From Pandoraea vervacti (lineage in GTDB: Bacteria > Pseudomonadota > Gammaproteobacteria > Burkholderiales > Burkholderiaceae): a DNA stretch of 64,000 bases. Positions 51,746 to 60,511 of this stretch are shown piece by piece. Every line of letters starts with the position of its first letter. The first letter of the stretch is position 1. Location: NCBI RefSeq assembly GCF_000934605.2, contig NZ_CP010897.2:2666001-2730000 (forward strand), given 5' to 3'. The notes below the pieces were generated by a model. The model did no database searches. It saw only the letters and a list, made by a program, of their open reading frames with translations, and was not told where the DNA came from. Made by a program: the position numbers and the translations under genes.

Positions 51746-53447
51746 CGTCAGCGCCTTCCACTTTCTGCGCCCGATCTGGCTATGGCTGCTCGCGCCCGCG
51801 CTCGTGTTGCCCTTCGTCTGGCGAAGGCGCAGCGACGTTCGTGCGCGCTGGCGGAAATTCATCGCACCTGCGCTGCTGGAGCACCTCCTGGTCGGCGACA
51901 CACGCTCGTATCGGTTGCAACCGGTGCACACGCTCGCGATCCCGCTCGCGCTCGGCGCCCTGGCGGCGGCCGGACCGACGTGGGAGCAGGTGCGCCCGCC
52001 GTTCAGCCAGGACAAGGCGCCGATGGTGATTGCATTGGCGTTGAACCGGTCGATGGACGCTACGGACGTGCCGCCAACGCGGCTCGAGCGCGCCAAAGCC
52101 AAAGTACTCGATATCGCCCGCGCACGTCAGGGGGCTCGCACCGGGCTGGTTGTCTATGCGGGCACGTCGCATCTGGTCGTGCCGCCCACCGAAGACCCCG
52201 CGATGCTTGAGCTGTACGTGCCGGCGCTGGCCACGGGCCTGATGCCCAAAGACGGCAAACGCATGGATCTCGCTCTCGATGTTGCACAGCGTCTGCTGGC
52301 GCACGACACGGCGGCGGGCACGATCGTATTCATCGGCGACGGGTTCGATGCGGCGTCGCGCGATGCCTTCGTCGCCAGCGCCAAAGCCTCGAAGCAGCAG
52401 TTGTTGTGGCTCGCGGCAGGCACCTCGAAGGGTGGTTCGGTGCGCAATGCCGATGGCACGATTGCGACGGACGCCAACGGATATCCGGTGACCGCCGGTT
52501 TCGACGCCGGCGGCATTCGCCAATTGGCCCGCGATGCAGGCATTCCGCTCGCGAGCCTGCGCGCCGACGGCGACGACGTCGTGTGGGTGCAGCGCCGTGC
52601 ACAGACCTACTTGACCGAGATGGACGAAGCGCATCGCGAGCCGCGATGGCAGGAGAACGGTTTCTGGCTTGTGGTGCCGGTCTTGCTGCTGGTGTTGGCG
52701 TCGTTCCGCCGGGGCTGGACGGTGAAGTGGCTCCCGATCGTGCTGTTGTCGTTGGCGTTCGCCGCGACGCCGGACGTCGCGCATGCGGCCGAGGCCGCGC
52801 CCCAGCACACCGGCTGGCGATGGATCGATGCCTTTGCCACGCGAGACCAGCAAGGCCGCTGGTACTTCTCCCGGGGAGAGTACGCGAAGGCGGCGGCCAG
52901 CTTCCAAGACCCCATGTGGAAGGGCCGCGCGCAGTACGCCGCCAAGGACTACAGCGACGCGCTCGCCACGTTCTCTCAGGTCTTCGCCCAGCAAAAGCGT
53001 GACACGGCCGCGTTCTACATGGGCAATGCGCTCGCGCATCTGGGCGATTATGCGGGCGCCATCAAGGCCTACGAGATCGCGCTCAAACTGCATCCGGGCT
53101 GGGCGGAGGCGAGCGCCAATATCGCCTTGATGAAGGACCTGCTCAAGGCCGACGAACAGCAGGAGGATGCGACCCAGCAGCCGTCGCAGGGCGAGCAGAA
53201 GGTGGACCCGAAGAAGGGGCAGGGCAAGACGCAGACGGTGGTGTCGCTGGCGCCGTCGGAGGACGTGTGGATGCGCGGGCTCAATACGTCGCCCGCCATG
53301 TTCCTGCGTCAGCGCTTCGCGCAGGAAGCGGCCGCGCCACCGCCCAGATCGACGGCGCGAGAGGCGGCGGCGGTGAGCGCCACCAGTGCCAGCGGTGCGC
53401 CGAGTGCGGCCAGTGCGGCCAGTGCGGCGAAGGCAGGTACGCCATGA
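51735..53447 (+). CDS. VWA-TPR membrane protein (BatB/BatC fusion-like)
   Basis: 570 residues from ATG 51735. Two N-terminal helices (about 12-28 and 58-75) precede a VWA domain (about 90-280). There the MIDAS signature is degraded: ALNRS stands where DxSxS is expected, and the later Thr is not obvious. Helices follow near 315-350, then tetratricopeptide repeats (about 375-475, for example DTAAFYMGNALAHLGDYAGA). The tail is Gln/Ala-rich with a repeated Ala-Ala-Ser motif. The degenerate metal site suggests a structural role in complex with BatA. The start overlaps BatA by 11 bases, and the end overlaps BatD by 4. Confidence 0.9.
   Translation: MEIDVSAFHFLRPIWLWLLAPALVLPFVWRRRSDVRARWRKFIAPALLEHLLVGDTRSYRLQPVHTLAIPLALGALAAAGPTWEQVRPPFSQDKAPMVIALALNRSMDATDVPPTRLERAKAKVLDIARARQGARTGLVVYAGTSHLVVPPTEDPAMLELYVPALATGLMPKDGKRMDLALDVAQRLLAHDTAAGTIVFIGDGFDAASRDAFVASAKASKQQLLWLAAGTSKGGSVRNADGTIATDANGYPVTAGFDAGGIRQLARDAGIPLASLRADGDDVVWVQRRAQTYLTEMDEAHREPRWQENGFWLVVPVLLLVLASFRRGWTVKWLPIVLLSLAFAATPDVAHAAEAAPQHTGWRWIDAFATRDQQGRWYFSRGEYAKAAASFQDPMWKGRAQYAAKDYSDALATFSQVFAQQKRDTAAFYMGNALAHLGDYAGAIKAYEIALKLHPGWAEASANIALMKDLLKADEQQEDATQQPSQGEQKVDPKKGQGKTQTVVSLAPSEDVWMRGLNTSPAMFLRQRFAQEAAAPPPRSTAREAAAVSATSASGAPSAASAASAAKAGTP
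53403..53428 (+). repeat. 9-bp tandem repeat in the VWA-TPR gene
   Basis: AGTGCGGCC occurs twice (53403-53411, 53412-53420), followed by AGTGCGGC at 53421-53428. It encodes the Ser-Ala-Ala repeats in the disordered C-terminal tail. Slippage would keep the frame. Confidence 0.8.
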
Positions 53448-54919
53448 GAGATTTCGTTGCCCGCTGGTGCCGTGTTGTCCGTATTGTCCTTATTGTCCGT
53501 GACCTCCATGTTGCCCGTATGGCTCGTGCCGTGCTGATGGTGCTGGGCATGTGCGGTGCGCTGGGCGTCGCCGGTGCCTCGAACGCGGTCGCCGACGAGC
53601 CGCCGAAGACGATGATTCGCGCGCACCTCGAACCGGCGGGCAATGTGGTCGCGGGCACGCAGGTCAAGCTCGTCGTCGATATCCTCACGACCACATGGCT
53701 GAGCGACGCCCCCGACTGGCCCTTGTTCGACATGCCCGGGGCGATTGTCACGCTGCCTGACGAGCAGGCGCGAAATCTCAGTGAAATGATCGGCGACCAG
53801 CGCTGGTTCGGCGTGAGTCGCGCTTACCGTATTGCGCCGCAGGCGGGGCAACGTTACACCACCCCGGTGTTCGACATCCACGTGCAACCCGGTGGGGCTA
53901 CGGCCCCGGTCACGTTGAAGACACCTTCGCTCTCATTCGTTGCGACGGTGCCGCCGGGGGCAGAGGGCATGAAGGTGTTTTTCCCGACGAGTGGCCTGTC
54001 GGTGACGCAGAAGATCGACCCGTCTTCCTCACACGTTCAGGTTGGCGACACGATCACGCGTACGGTCACACAGCGGGCTACGGGCACCGAAGCGATCCTC
54101 ATTCCTCCGGCGCCGCTGGCCGACGTGGACGGAATGCAACGGTATGCGCGCCCCGCCACGACGCACGACGACCTGCAAGGCGGGCGCGAACTGGTCGCCG
54201 GGGTCCGGACGGATTCGGCAATGTACGTCGTCAACCGGTCGGGTCACATCGAGCTGCCCGCCATCGACATCGAATGGTGGAATACAACGTCGAACCGACG
54301 CGAAAAGGTCACGCTGCCCGCAGTCTCGGTGAGCGCGCGCGGGGCGCATGAAACGCCGTTGTTCGAGATTCCGGTGGAAGCCGTCGGACGCGCCGCTCGC
54401 CGCGTGATCGTGCTCGATCGCTCGGACCTGTGGGTCGCGGGCGCAGGCGTTGCACTGGTATTGGGGTTGCTATGGATCGGACCGCGTATTGTCGGAGCAG
54501 GGCGACGTGCCCGGCAGCATCTCCGTGCGTGGCGCAACGCGATCACCACTGGCGAGCCGCATGCCTGGCGTCAGTTGCAGCGCGAGGCACGCACCGGTTC
54601 GTGGCAGGCGTTCGTCAGCGCGTTGTACGGTTGGCTGGACCGCCGCGCGTCGGCGCGTGGCCAACCGCCGACCGGATTGAGCGAGGCGGGCGGATCGTGC
54701 GCCGATGCTTCCGAAGAGATCGCCGCGTTGCGCAAGGCCGTATATGCGCGATATTCGCCGAATCCTCCGGACCGTGTCGATTCGTCGCTGGCACCCACGT
54801 TAAAGACCATCCGCAAACAGATGAATCGAGCCTCACGTCGGTCGACCCGGACCGACGACCTGCCGCCGTTGTACGCTCCGGTGCCGTCGCACCGCCCCAG
54901 CCGTCGCTCTCCCAATTGA
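53444..54919 (+). CDS. BatD-like protein (oxygen tolerance family)
   Basis: 491 residues from ATG 53444, overlapping the previous stop (ATGA). A second ATG at 53519 would give a cleaner signal peptide (MARAVLMVLGMCGALGVAGA). Periplasmic Ig-like BatD domains occupy about 50-345 (for example VTRTVTQRATGTEAILIPPAPLADVDGM and the NRSGHIELPAIDIEWWN stretch). One transmembrane helix follows (WVAGAGVALVLGLLWIGP, about 327-345), then a cytoplasmic tail. BatD proteins are components of the aerotolerance/MoxR complex; their molecular role is unknown. It is the last clear member of the operon. Confidence 0.9.
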   Translation: MRDFVARWCRVVRIVLIVRDLHVARMARAVLMVLGMCGALGVAGASNAVADEPPKTMIRAHLEPAGNVVAGTQVKLVVDILTTTWLSDAPDWPLFDMPGAIVTLPDEQARNLSEMIGDQRWFGVSRAYRIAPQAGQRYTTPVFDIHVQPGGATAPVTLKTPSLSFVATVPPGAEGMKVFFPTSGLSVTQKIDPSSSHVQVGDTITRTVTQRATGTEAILIPPAPLADVDGMQRYARPATTHDDLQGGRELVAGVRTDSAMYVVNRSGHIELPAIDIEWWNTTSNRREKVTLPAVSVSARGAHETPLFEIPVEAVGRAARRVIVLDRSDLWVAGAGVALVLGLLWIGPRIVGAGRRARQHLRAWRNAITTGEPHAWRQLQREARTGSWQAFVSALYGWLDRRASARGQPPTGLSEAGGSCADASEEIAALRKAVYARYSPNPPDRVDSSLAPTLKTIRKQMNRASRRSTRTDDLPPLYAPVPSHRPSRRSPN

Positions 54920-54931
54920 CGAGGAGCTCCG

Positions 54932-55540
54932 ATGCCACGTTCTTCCCCGCACTTCGACGACGCCACGCTGAACCTGCTCTACGCGGCCGCGCGTCAGGCC
55001 GATGCCGCCCATCGCGACTCGAACACGGCGTTTCTCGATCAGTTCATTCGCGACGCGCTTCGCACGACGCATCGCCTGCACAGCGCGCAGACCTATTTAC
55101 GCGTGCTGGCGGGCGCAGGGATCGAGCGTCTGCCCAGTGCAGGCACCGTTCAACGTGCCATCACGAGAGCCCGTACCGGGACGGCCAGCGAGACGGGAGA
55201 TCCAGGCGGGCTGGGAATGCGCGCCGCAGCGCAGCAAACCCTGGCCCAGCATGTGGCGCGAGTCATGGCATTGCTCAGCCCCGACGGCAGCGGACTTCAG
55301 GCGATCGATCATGCGGGCGAGCCGCCGTTCGATGCCGCAGATGCCTACCGGCGCCTGCAGCGCCTCGAGGGCGAGAATCGCGCCCTGCGTGTGCGCGCGG
55401 AAGAACTGACGGCCATGTTGATGGCCGCTCGCGTGGCACTGGCCGAAGCCCTGAGCCACCACGGATCCCGACCCGATGGCCTGCCCGCGACGGGAGCGCG
55501 CCACGCGCCGTCCCGACGTGAGACCGGCAAGAAGACCTGA
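54932..55540 (+). CDS. Unknown helical protein at the end of the Bat operon
   Basis: 202 residues that I do not recognise. It is mostly helical, with no signal peptide or membrane segment, and has a likely coiled coil at about 143-178 (AYRRLQRLEGENRALRVRAEEL). The tail is basic (SRRETGKKT). GAGGAG lies 7-8 bases before the ATG, and the gap after batD is only 12 bases, so it is probably transcribed with the Bat operon. The N-terminal AARQADAAHRDSNTAFLDQFI region may be a small alpha-helical domain. No function can be assigned. Confidence 0.65.
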   Translation: MPRSSPHFDDATLNLLYAAARQADAAHRDSNTAFLDQFIRDALRTTHRLHSAQTYLRVLAGAGIERLPSAGTVQRAITRARTGTASETGDPGGLGMRAAAQQTLAQHVARVMALLSPDGSGLQAIDHAGEPPFDAADAYRRLQRLEGENRALRVRAEELTAMLMAARVALAEALSHHGSRPDGLPATGARHAPSRRETGKKT

Positions 55541-55545
55541 CGACG

Positions 55546-55767
55546 ATGTCGAATGGCGCTCTGATGCGGTGCTTGCCAGCGTTGGCGCTATGCGTGGTCT
55601 GTCAGATGTCGGCCGTCGAGCCGCCGGCGAGGGATATCGACAGCGCATTGACGCAGTGTCTGGATGCACCGGACAAGCAGTCCACCGGCGATCAGGACGC
55701 GTGCATCGTCGAAGCGACGCGCGTCTGAACGCCAGCTACCGGGCGTTGCAGGCGGAATTGCCCCCAA
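55546..55767 (+). pseudogene. DUF1311 (LprI-like) gene remnant, frameshifted and truncated
   Basis: The first frame (60 codons) encodes a signal peptide (MRCLPALALCVVCQMSA) and the start of a DUF1311 domain (ALTQCLDAPDKQSTGDQDACIVEATR). The expected continuation, DARLNASYRALQAELPP, appears in a different frame from about 55714. GACGCGCGT at the join fits a small deletion between short direct repeats. Downstream sequence is missing, as the convergent gene ends at 55768. The product would be an incomplete periplasmic lysozyme-inhibitor-like protein, so it is probably dead. Confidence 0.65.
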
Positions 55768-56649
55768 TCAATCGGTGCGCCGCACCCGGACCAACAACCA
55801 CGCCATGATGGCCGTAACGAGCGCCGTGGCGACAACCGCTTTCCATATCGAGTGCGTCGTCGCCCAAGTGCCGACCGCGACCCCGGCGAACACGAAGATC
55901 GCGACCCATTCCAGTACTTTGTCCAGCGTGTTGGGGGAGCGGTACTGATGAGCATCCGCGACCGGAAAGCGGCCAGAGGCCACGGGTCGTGCACGCGGCG
56001 CACACGCCGGAAAGGCTTCGACCAGCGCTTTGCTGGGCCACGGATTGACCTCGGCGCGCCGATTGCCGACGCCGCTTGCTTGCCAGACGGCGTCCGTATC
56101 GGCGGCACGCTTCAGTTCCTCGGCGTCCTGCGCCAGTCCGGGCGCGACGTGCGTGCCGTGATCCAGTGCTGCCATTTGCTCCATTTCGGTCGTCATGCCC
56201 GCGGTGGCATCGGTCACGTCCGGCAGGCCGCTCGTGCGAATGAGGATGAAGTCGCCGTACGCCGAGGCGATATGGTCGACGAACGCGTCGAAGATCGGGC
56301 GATAGCGCTCACCGATCAGGGCGATAACGTTCTCGCGACGCCGCGCAGCCCGTTCGAGCGCGAGGCCTTTGGTCGTCACGAGGTAGGGATACTTTGCATC
56401 CCGCTCGTCCTGCGTGGCGCCCTCGAGAAACTCCTGAATCTCGGTGGCATCGTCCTCGGGATCGAAATCGTCGATGACGCAGGCGAAACGGATGTCTTCT
56501 ACGGCGAACAAAACCCGCCAGAACAGCGGGAAATAGGCGTTGGCTTCGAGTGACGGGCCATCGGCGCTGAAATAGGTTTTCAGTTCGCCTTTACGGCCCT
56601 CCGGCATGCGTGGCCACGGCGGACTCTCGAGAAAGACAGGATGGGACAT
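55768..56649 (-). CDS. Hypothetical protein with C-terminal membrane hairpin
   Basis: 293 residues that I cannot assign to a family. The first 210 residues are soluble and acidic, with the stretches CVIDDFDPEDDATEIQEFLEG and LIGERYRPIFDAFVDHIA. Two hydrophobic helices follow near the C-terminus (about 248-266 and 268-285), ending in a short basic tail (VRVRRTD). The N-terminus has no signal, so the large domain should be cytosolic and tail-anchored. It stands alone and converges on the DUF1311 remnant. Confidence 0.65.
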   Translation of the reverse strand: MSHPVFLESPPWPRMPEGRKGELKTYFSADGPSLEANAYFPLFWRVLFAVEDIRFACVIDDFDPEDDATEIQEFLEGATQDERDAKYPYLVTTKGLALERAARRRENVIALIGERYRPIFDAFVDHIASAYGDFILIRTSGLPDVTDATAGMTTEMEQMAALDHGTHVAPGLAQDAEELKRAADTDAVWQASGVGNRRAEVNPWPSKALVEAFPACAPRARPVASGRFPVADAHQYRSPNTLDKVLEWVAIFVFAGVAVGTWATTHSIWKAVVATALVTAIMAWLLVRVRRTD

Positions 56650-56851
56650 GTCTTGAGCCTTCGGCTAAGTGGGTCGGTGCATCGGAACAGGGCACGCCAA
56701 TACGCGGGAGTCCGAATCGAGCGGGCCGGGAAAATTCTGTCTGAAATGCCCGTGTTTGTCATCCATGCATGGGCGTGTCGGCTGCATGCATTTGCATTAA
56801 AATTCCGGAAATATCGAAATAACGAAAGCGCGTTAAACGTGTGGGAATTCA

Positions 56852-57199
56852 ATGCCCGATGCCATGCAAACCCATCTGAACGATGCCGATGCCGTCCAGG
56901 CCCTCGCTGCGCTGGCGCAAGGCAATCGACTCGCCGTGTTCCGGCTGCTGGTCGTGGCAGGCCCCGAGGGACTGCGCGTGGGCAACATCGCCGAAACGCT
57001 GGGTCTTCCCAACGCCACGCTGTCCTTTCACCTCAAGGAACTTGCCCACGCGGGCCTCATCACCTCGCGACAGGACGGCCGGTATATCTACTACGCGGCG
57101 TCCATCGACCGGATGAACGCCCTGATCGGTTTTCTGACCGAGAACTGTTGCCAGGGCGTGGCGGGGCTTTGCGAACGATCGTCGCCCCGCAAGTGCTGA
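56852..57199 (+). CDS. ArsR-family metalloregulator
   Basis: 115 residues. The winged helix (VGNIAETLGLPNATLSFHLKELAHAGLI, in parts) is of ArsR type. The ELCVC metal site of the classic E. coli plasmid ArsR is absent. Instead, cysteines lie at the C-terminus (Cys99, Cys100, Cys107, Cys115), resembling the C-terminal As(III) site of the Acidithiobacillus ArsR but with a slightly different spacing. It would repress its targets until arsenite or another soft metal binds. Upstream are short direct repeats (CGGAAATA, TCGAAATA, ACGAAAG at 56806-56828). It converges with arsH. Confidence 0.88.
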   Translation: MPDAMQTHLNDADAVQALAALAQGNRLAVFRLLVVAGPEGLRVGNIAETLGLPNATLSFHLKELAHAGLITSRQDGRYIYYAASIDRMNALIGFLTENCCQGVAGLCERSSPRKC

Positions 57200-57254
57200 G
57201 GGGCACCGCATGCGCCGCACTCGCGGCGCTCGCCTCATGCCAGTGCGCGACCGG

Positions 57255-58031
57255 CTACCGGCTCGTCGGGGCGGCACCCACGGCAAGCGCGGACAGGTCC
57301 GTCGTCGGATCCAGCGGCTTGCCCGCCTTGACGCGCTCGCTGTAGCGGTCTACGAGATACTCGCGCTTCTCACGCAACAGCAGCGTGAACTTCACAAGCT
57401 CTTCCATTACGTCGACCACGCGATCGTAATAGGCCGACGGTTTCATGCGTCCCGCCTCGTCGAACTCTTGAAACGCCATGGCGACGGACGATTGATTCGG
57501 GATCGTGAACATGCGCATCCACCGACCGAGCTGGCGCAACTGGTTGACCGAATTGAACGATTGCGAGCCGCCGCTGACCTGCATGACGGCCAGCGTGCGG
57601 CCTTGCGTTGGGCGAATCCCGCCCATGAACAACGGCAGGTGATCGATCTGGTTCTTGATGACGGCCGAAATCGTGCCATGACGCTCCGGGCTGCACCAGA
57701 CATGGCCTTCCGACCAGACCGAAAGATCACGGAGCGCTTTGACTTTGGGGTGCGCGTCGCCTGCGACGTCGTCGGGCATCGGCAACCCGCGCGGATCGAA
57801 GATGCGCACGTCTGCCCCCATTTGCGTAAGGAGCCGCGCGGCTTCCTGCGTGAGCAGTCGTGAGTAGGAGCGTTCCCGAAGCGATCCATACAGCATCAGA
57901 ATGCGCACAGGCGGTGCATCCGGCATGCCTAACCGGGAAGCGATGGACGTGTCGAGATAGTCCGGTTTCACGGCAGGAAGGGAAGTCGAAAGCGGGGCGG
58001 GGTGGGCAGGCACGACAGACATGGTGGGCAT
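57255..58031 (-). CDS. arsH: Arsenical resistance flavoprotein ArsH
   Basis: 258 residues from ATG 58031 (or 255 from 58022); the longer frame upstream is not protein-like. The NADPH-dependent FMN reductase fold shows the ArsH motif LMLYGSLRERSYSRLL, which binds the FMN phosphate, then GLPMPDD, EGHVWCSPERHGTISAVIKNQIDHLP (in parts) and SGGSQSFN. ArsH oxidises trivalent organoarsenicals such as methylarsenite and reduces quinones and azo dyes. No arsB or arsC gene is nearby, so this is a minimal arsRH set. A large inverted repeat just upstream of the start is the likely control site. Confidence 0.92.
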   Translation of the reverse strand: MPTMSVVPAHPAPLSTSLPAVKPDYLDTSIASRLGMPDAPPVRILMLYGSLRERSYSRLLTQEAARLLTQMGADVRIFDPRGLPMPDDVAGDAHPKVKALRDLSVWSEGHVWCSPERHGTISAVIKNQIDHLPLFMGGIRPTQGRTLAVMQVSGGSQSFNSVNQLRQLGRWMRMFTIPNQSSVAMAFQEFDEAGRMKPSAYYDRVVDVMEELVKFTLLLREKREYLVDRYSERVKAGKPLDPTTDLSALAVGAAPTSR

Positions 58032-58045
58032 CCGGAATTTAATAC

Positions 58046-58071
58046 AACGTTTCCAATAATATGGAAACGTT
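58046..58071. promoter_or_regulatory. Large inverted repeat upstream of arsH
   Basis: AACGTTTCCA (58046-58055) and TGGAAACGTT (58062-58071) are perfect 10-bp arms around ATAATA. It lies 15 bases before the arsH ATG. The AT-rich centre could include the -10 box, so a repressor bound here would block transcription. The regulator may be the neighbouring ArsR or an unlinked one. Confidence 0.65.
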
Positions 58072-58083
58072 CGGTCGGATGCA

Positions 58084-58108
58084 AGAAAACCCCGATGCTC
58101 AGGGGGTT
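58084..58108 (-). terminator. Rho-independent terminator of the cupin gene
   Basis: On the minus strand AACCCC pairs with GGGGTT across a 9-base loop, followed by TTCTTG, so the run after the stem is T-rich. It lies about 125 bases after the cupin stop, in the correct orientation. Confidence 0.55.
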
Positions 58109-58233
58109 CATCGGCGAGCTTCAGCGCGATTGCGTCACCACGAAGTGCTTCACGCCGATATGCGGTGGAAACTATTTTTGAGGGAGGAAGCGAAAACTCG
58201 GCTACCCGGCCGACGGGCGGCCGGATCCTTGCC

Positions 58234-58659
58234 TCAGATCCACTGATCGTTCGCGACGGTGCGCTCGGTGGCGGCGCCATCGCCGGTATTCGCGACGCCG
58301 CGTGGCTCGATCAGCAAGAGTTTCACTTCGGTCAGCGCGCACGGCTTGTGCTCCACGCCCTTCGGCACGACACCCATCTGACCGGCGCGAAGCTGCATCG
58401 AGCCGTCTGCGGCGGGACCGCCCCGGAAGTCGATACGCAACTCGCCCTCCAGCACGATGAAGGTTTCGTCGGTGTCAGCGTGCTGGTGCCAGACGAACTC
58501 GCCTTGTAGCTTGACGACCTTGAACTGGTAATCGTTCATTTCGGCCACGACGCGCGGTTGCCAGTGACCGTCGATCAGGGCAATTTTCCCTGCAAGATCA
58601 ATCGCTTCGCATTGACCGCGCGACGCAGGTGCGCCATGGGCATGGGGGGATGCAGACAT
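58234..58659 (-). CDS. Cupin-domain protein
   Basis: 141 residues, a single small cupin barrel. Metal-ligand motifs are WHQHADTDETFIVLEGE (about residues 57-73; two His and a Glu) and, later, PKGVEHKP with a fourth His. Small cupins of this type bind a divalent metal and act as isomerases, dioxygenases or sugar-binding proteins; this one is not specific enough to assign. It is upstream of arsH on the same strand but separated by a terminator. The AraC gene upstream on the same strand might control it. Confidence 0.85.
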   Translation of the reverse strand: MSASPHAHGAPASRGQCEAIDLAGKIALIDGHWQPRVVAEMNDYQFKVVKLQGEFVWHQHADTDETFIVLEGELRIDFRGGPAADGSMQLRAGQMGVVPKGVEHKPCALTEVKLLLIEPRGVANTGDGAATERTVANDQWI

Positions 58660-58751
58660 CGTTCTCTCCGTTGTTGGGGTGACGACGTCGAAAATATGTC
58701 GTGCCGGGCGGGGCGTATTGAACGATCGTGGGTGGAGGGATCGGGACGTGC

Positions 58752-59576
58752 TCAGGCGCCGCTCATTGCCCTGGCGATCCGGCGCCAGCGGCCGGGGGTG
58801 AGGCCGAAAGTCTTGAGGAAATGGCGGCTCATATGGCTCTGATCGGCGAATCCCGCCTCGGCCGCCGCCGTGGCCAGCGAGGTGCCCGAGAGCAGCATGC
58901 GACGTACGGCATCGAGGCGGCGCATCGTGAGGTAACGATACGGGCTGGTGCCGTAAAAGGTGCGAAAGTCGTTCGACAGGCTCCAGCGATCCCGCCCGGT
59001 TGCGGCTTCCACTTCCTCCAGCGTGACGACGCGCGAGCCGTTCGCATGCAGATAGTCGCGTGCGCGTTGCGCTGCGACGTAGTCGCCTTTCTCCGGCATG
59101 CGAGACATGCCCGAAACGTCCGCGAGTGCGTGCGCCAGTTCTGTCAGCGCATCGCTCTGTTCGAGCGGCTCCAGCGAATGGCCGACGTGCTGCAACAGGC
59201 TTTGCGTCGCGGCAGCCAGACGTGGGTCCGTCGATACGCCGCCCTCGATAAACGGGAGCGCCTGTCCGCCGAGCACGTCCTGAAAGAGCGCCGGTTCGAC
59301 GTAAATCATGCGGTAACGGAACCCCTCGCTGGTGCCCGCCTGTCCGTCATGCGCCTCGTCCGGATGCAGCACCATGGTGTTGCCCGGCAAACTGTCGCGC
59401 TGATCGCGTCGATAGTTGAAGCGCTGCACGCCGGCGAGCGTACGACCGATGGCGTACGTATCGTGGCGATGCATGGCATACGCCTTGTCCTGGAACCAGG
59501 CTTCGATACGCTCGACGCCTTGCAAGGGCGTCGAGCGCATCACCCAATCCGAGGGCGAAGCAGCTTTTCTGGGCAT
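58752..59576 (-). CDS. AraC-family transcriptional regulator
   Basis: 274 residues from ATG 59576; the frame extends 24 codons further upstream. The N-terminal cupin-like ligand domain (about 10-150) has the AYAMHRHDTYAIGRTLAGVQ motif. The C-terminal pair of helix-turn-helix motifs spans about 165-265 (VVTLEEVEAATGRDRWSLSNDF, then AAAEAGFADQSHMSRHFLKTFG, in parts). It likely controls a nearby or unlinked metabolic or efflux gene in response to a small molecule. The cupin gene lies 93 bases downstream on the same strand. Confidence 0.9.
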   Translation of the reverse strand: MPRKAASPSDWVMRSTPLQGVERIEAWFQDKAYAMHRHDTYAIGRTLAGVQRFNYRRDQRDSLPGNTMVLHPDEAHDGQAGTSEGFRYRMIYVEPALFQDVLGGQALPFIEGGVSTDPRLAAATQSLLQHVGHSLEPLEQSDALTELAHALADVSGMSRMPEKGDYVAAQRARDYLHANGSRVVTLEEVEAATGRDRWSLSNDFRTFYGTSPYRYLTMRRLDAVRRMLLSGTSLATAAAEAGFADQSHMSRHFLKTFGLTPGRWRRIARAMSGA

Positions 59577-59656
59577 GGCTAGTGAGGGCGGGCCGGGAAT
59601 GCAGGGGAACCGCCGATAAGCGGCAAAAGCGCGTATTTTACGCCGCATCCCGCCGC

Positions 59657-60511
59657 TCAGGTCGTCGGAAGCGACGCCTGAAGCGGACCGGTAAAGAAGC
59701 GTTCACGCATTTCTTCAAGTCCTAGCGATGCCAGCACGCTTTCCAGCCGTTCGGCGGGGCGGCGTCGGGGCAGATCCTTGTACTGGGCGACGATCAGCTC
59801 ATTTTTCATCGAATGTTCCCAGCCCACGAGTTCGGTCACGCTGACCTGATAGCCGTGGGCTTCCAGTTGCAGACACCGCAGCACGTTGGTCACCTGACTG
59901 CCGAATTCGCGCGTGTGCAGCGGATGACGCCAGATTTCGGTGAGCGGGTTGCCTCCGAGTTGCTGCCCCTTGTGCTTGCGCAGGACGGCGGCGACTTCGG
60001 CCTGACAGCATGGCACCAGCACGATGTGGCGAGCCTGTTTGGCGAGCGCGAAGCGAATCGCGTCGTCCGTTGCGGTGTTGCAGGCGTGCAGAGCGGTCAC
60101 GACGTCGACCGTGTCGGGCAACGCTGGCGACGTGATCGAGTCGGCCACGGACAGATTCAGGAACGACATGCCGGGGAATCCGAGGCGCTCGGCCAGTGCC
60201 GTCGAAGTCTTGACGAGGGCTTCGCGAGTTTCGATGCCGAAGATATGCGAGTCGTCCGCCAGCGCCTTGAAGAACAGATCGTAGAGGATGAAGCCCAGAT
60301 AGGACTTGCCCGCGCCGTGGTCCACGAGCGTCACACGGCCATTCGCCGTCTTGACTTCCTGGAGCAGCGGTTCGATGAATTGAAACAGGTGATAGACCTG
60401 TTTGAGCTTGCGGCGGCTGTCCTGATTCATCTTGCCGTCGCGCGTCAGGATGTGGAGTTCCTTGAGCAGTTCGATGGACTGGCCGGGGCGGATTTCGTGG
60501 GTGTTCGACAT
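59657..60511 (-). CDS. SAM-dependent methyltransferase (Methyltransf_32/METTL25-like)
   Basis: 284 residues. The SAM-binding motif VDHGAGKSYLGFILYD lies at about 64-79. The family's other marks are ALHACNTATDDAI (about 140-152) and VPCCQAEV with a Cys pair (about 167-174). This family resembles the eukaryotic METTL25/RRNAD1 proteins, whose bacterial members are uncharacterised. A nucleic-acid or protein substrate is possible. It is upstream of the AraC gene on the same strand, with 80 bases between them. Confidence 0.85.
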   Translation of the reverse strand: MSNTHEIRPGQSIELLKELHILTRDGKMNQDSRRKLKQVYHLFQFIEPLLQEVKTANGRVTLVDHGAGKSYLGFILYDLFFKALADDSHIFGIETREALVKTSTALAERLGFPGMSFLNLSVADSITSPALPDTVDVVTALHACNTATDDAIRFALAKQARHIVLVPCCQAEVAAVLRKHKGQQLGGNPLTEIWRHPLHTREFGSQVTNVLRCLQLEAHGYQVSVTELVGWEHSMKNELIVAQYKDLPRRRPAERLESVLASLGLEEMRERFFTGPLQASLPTT

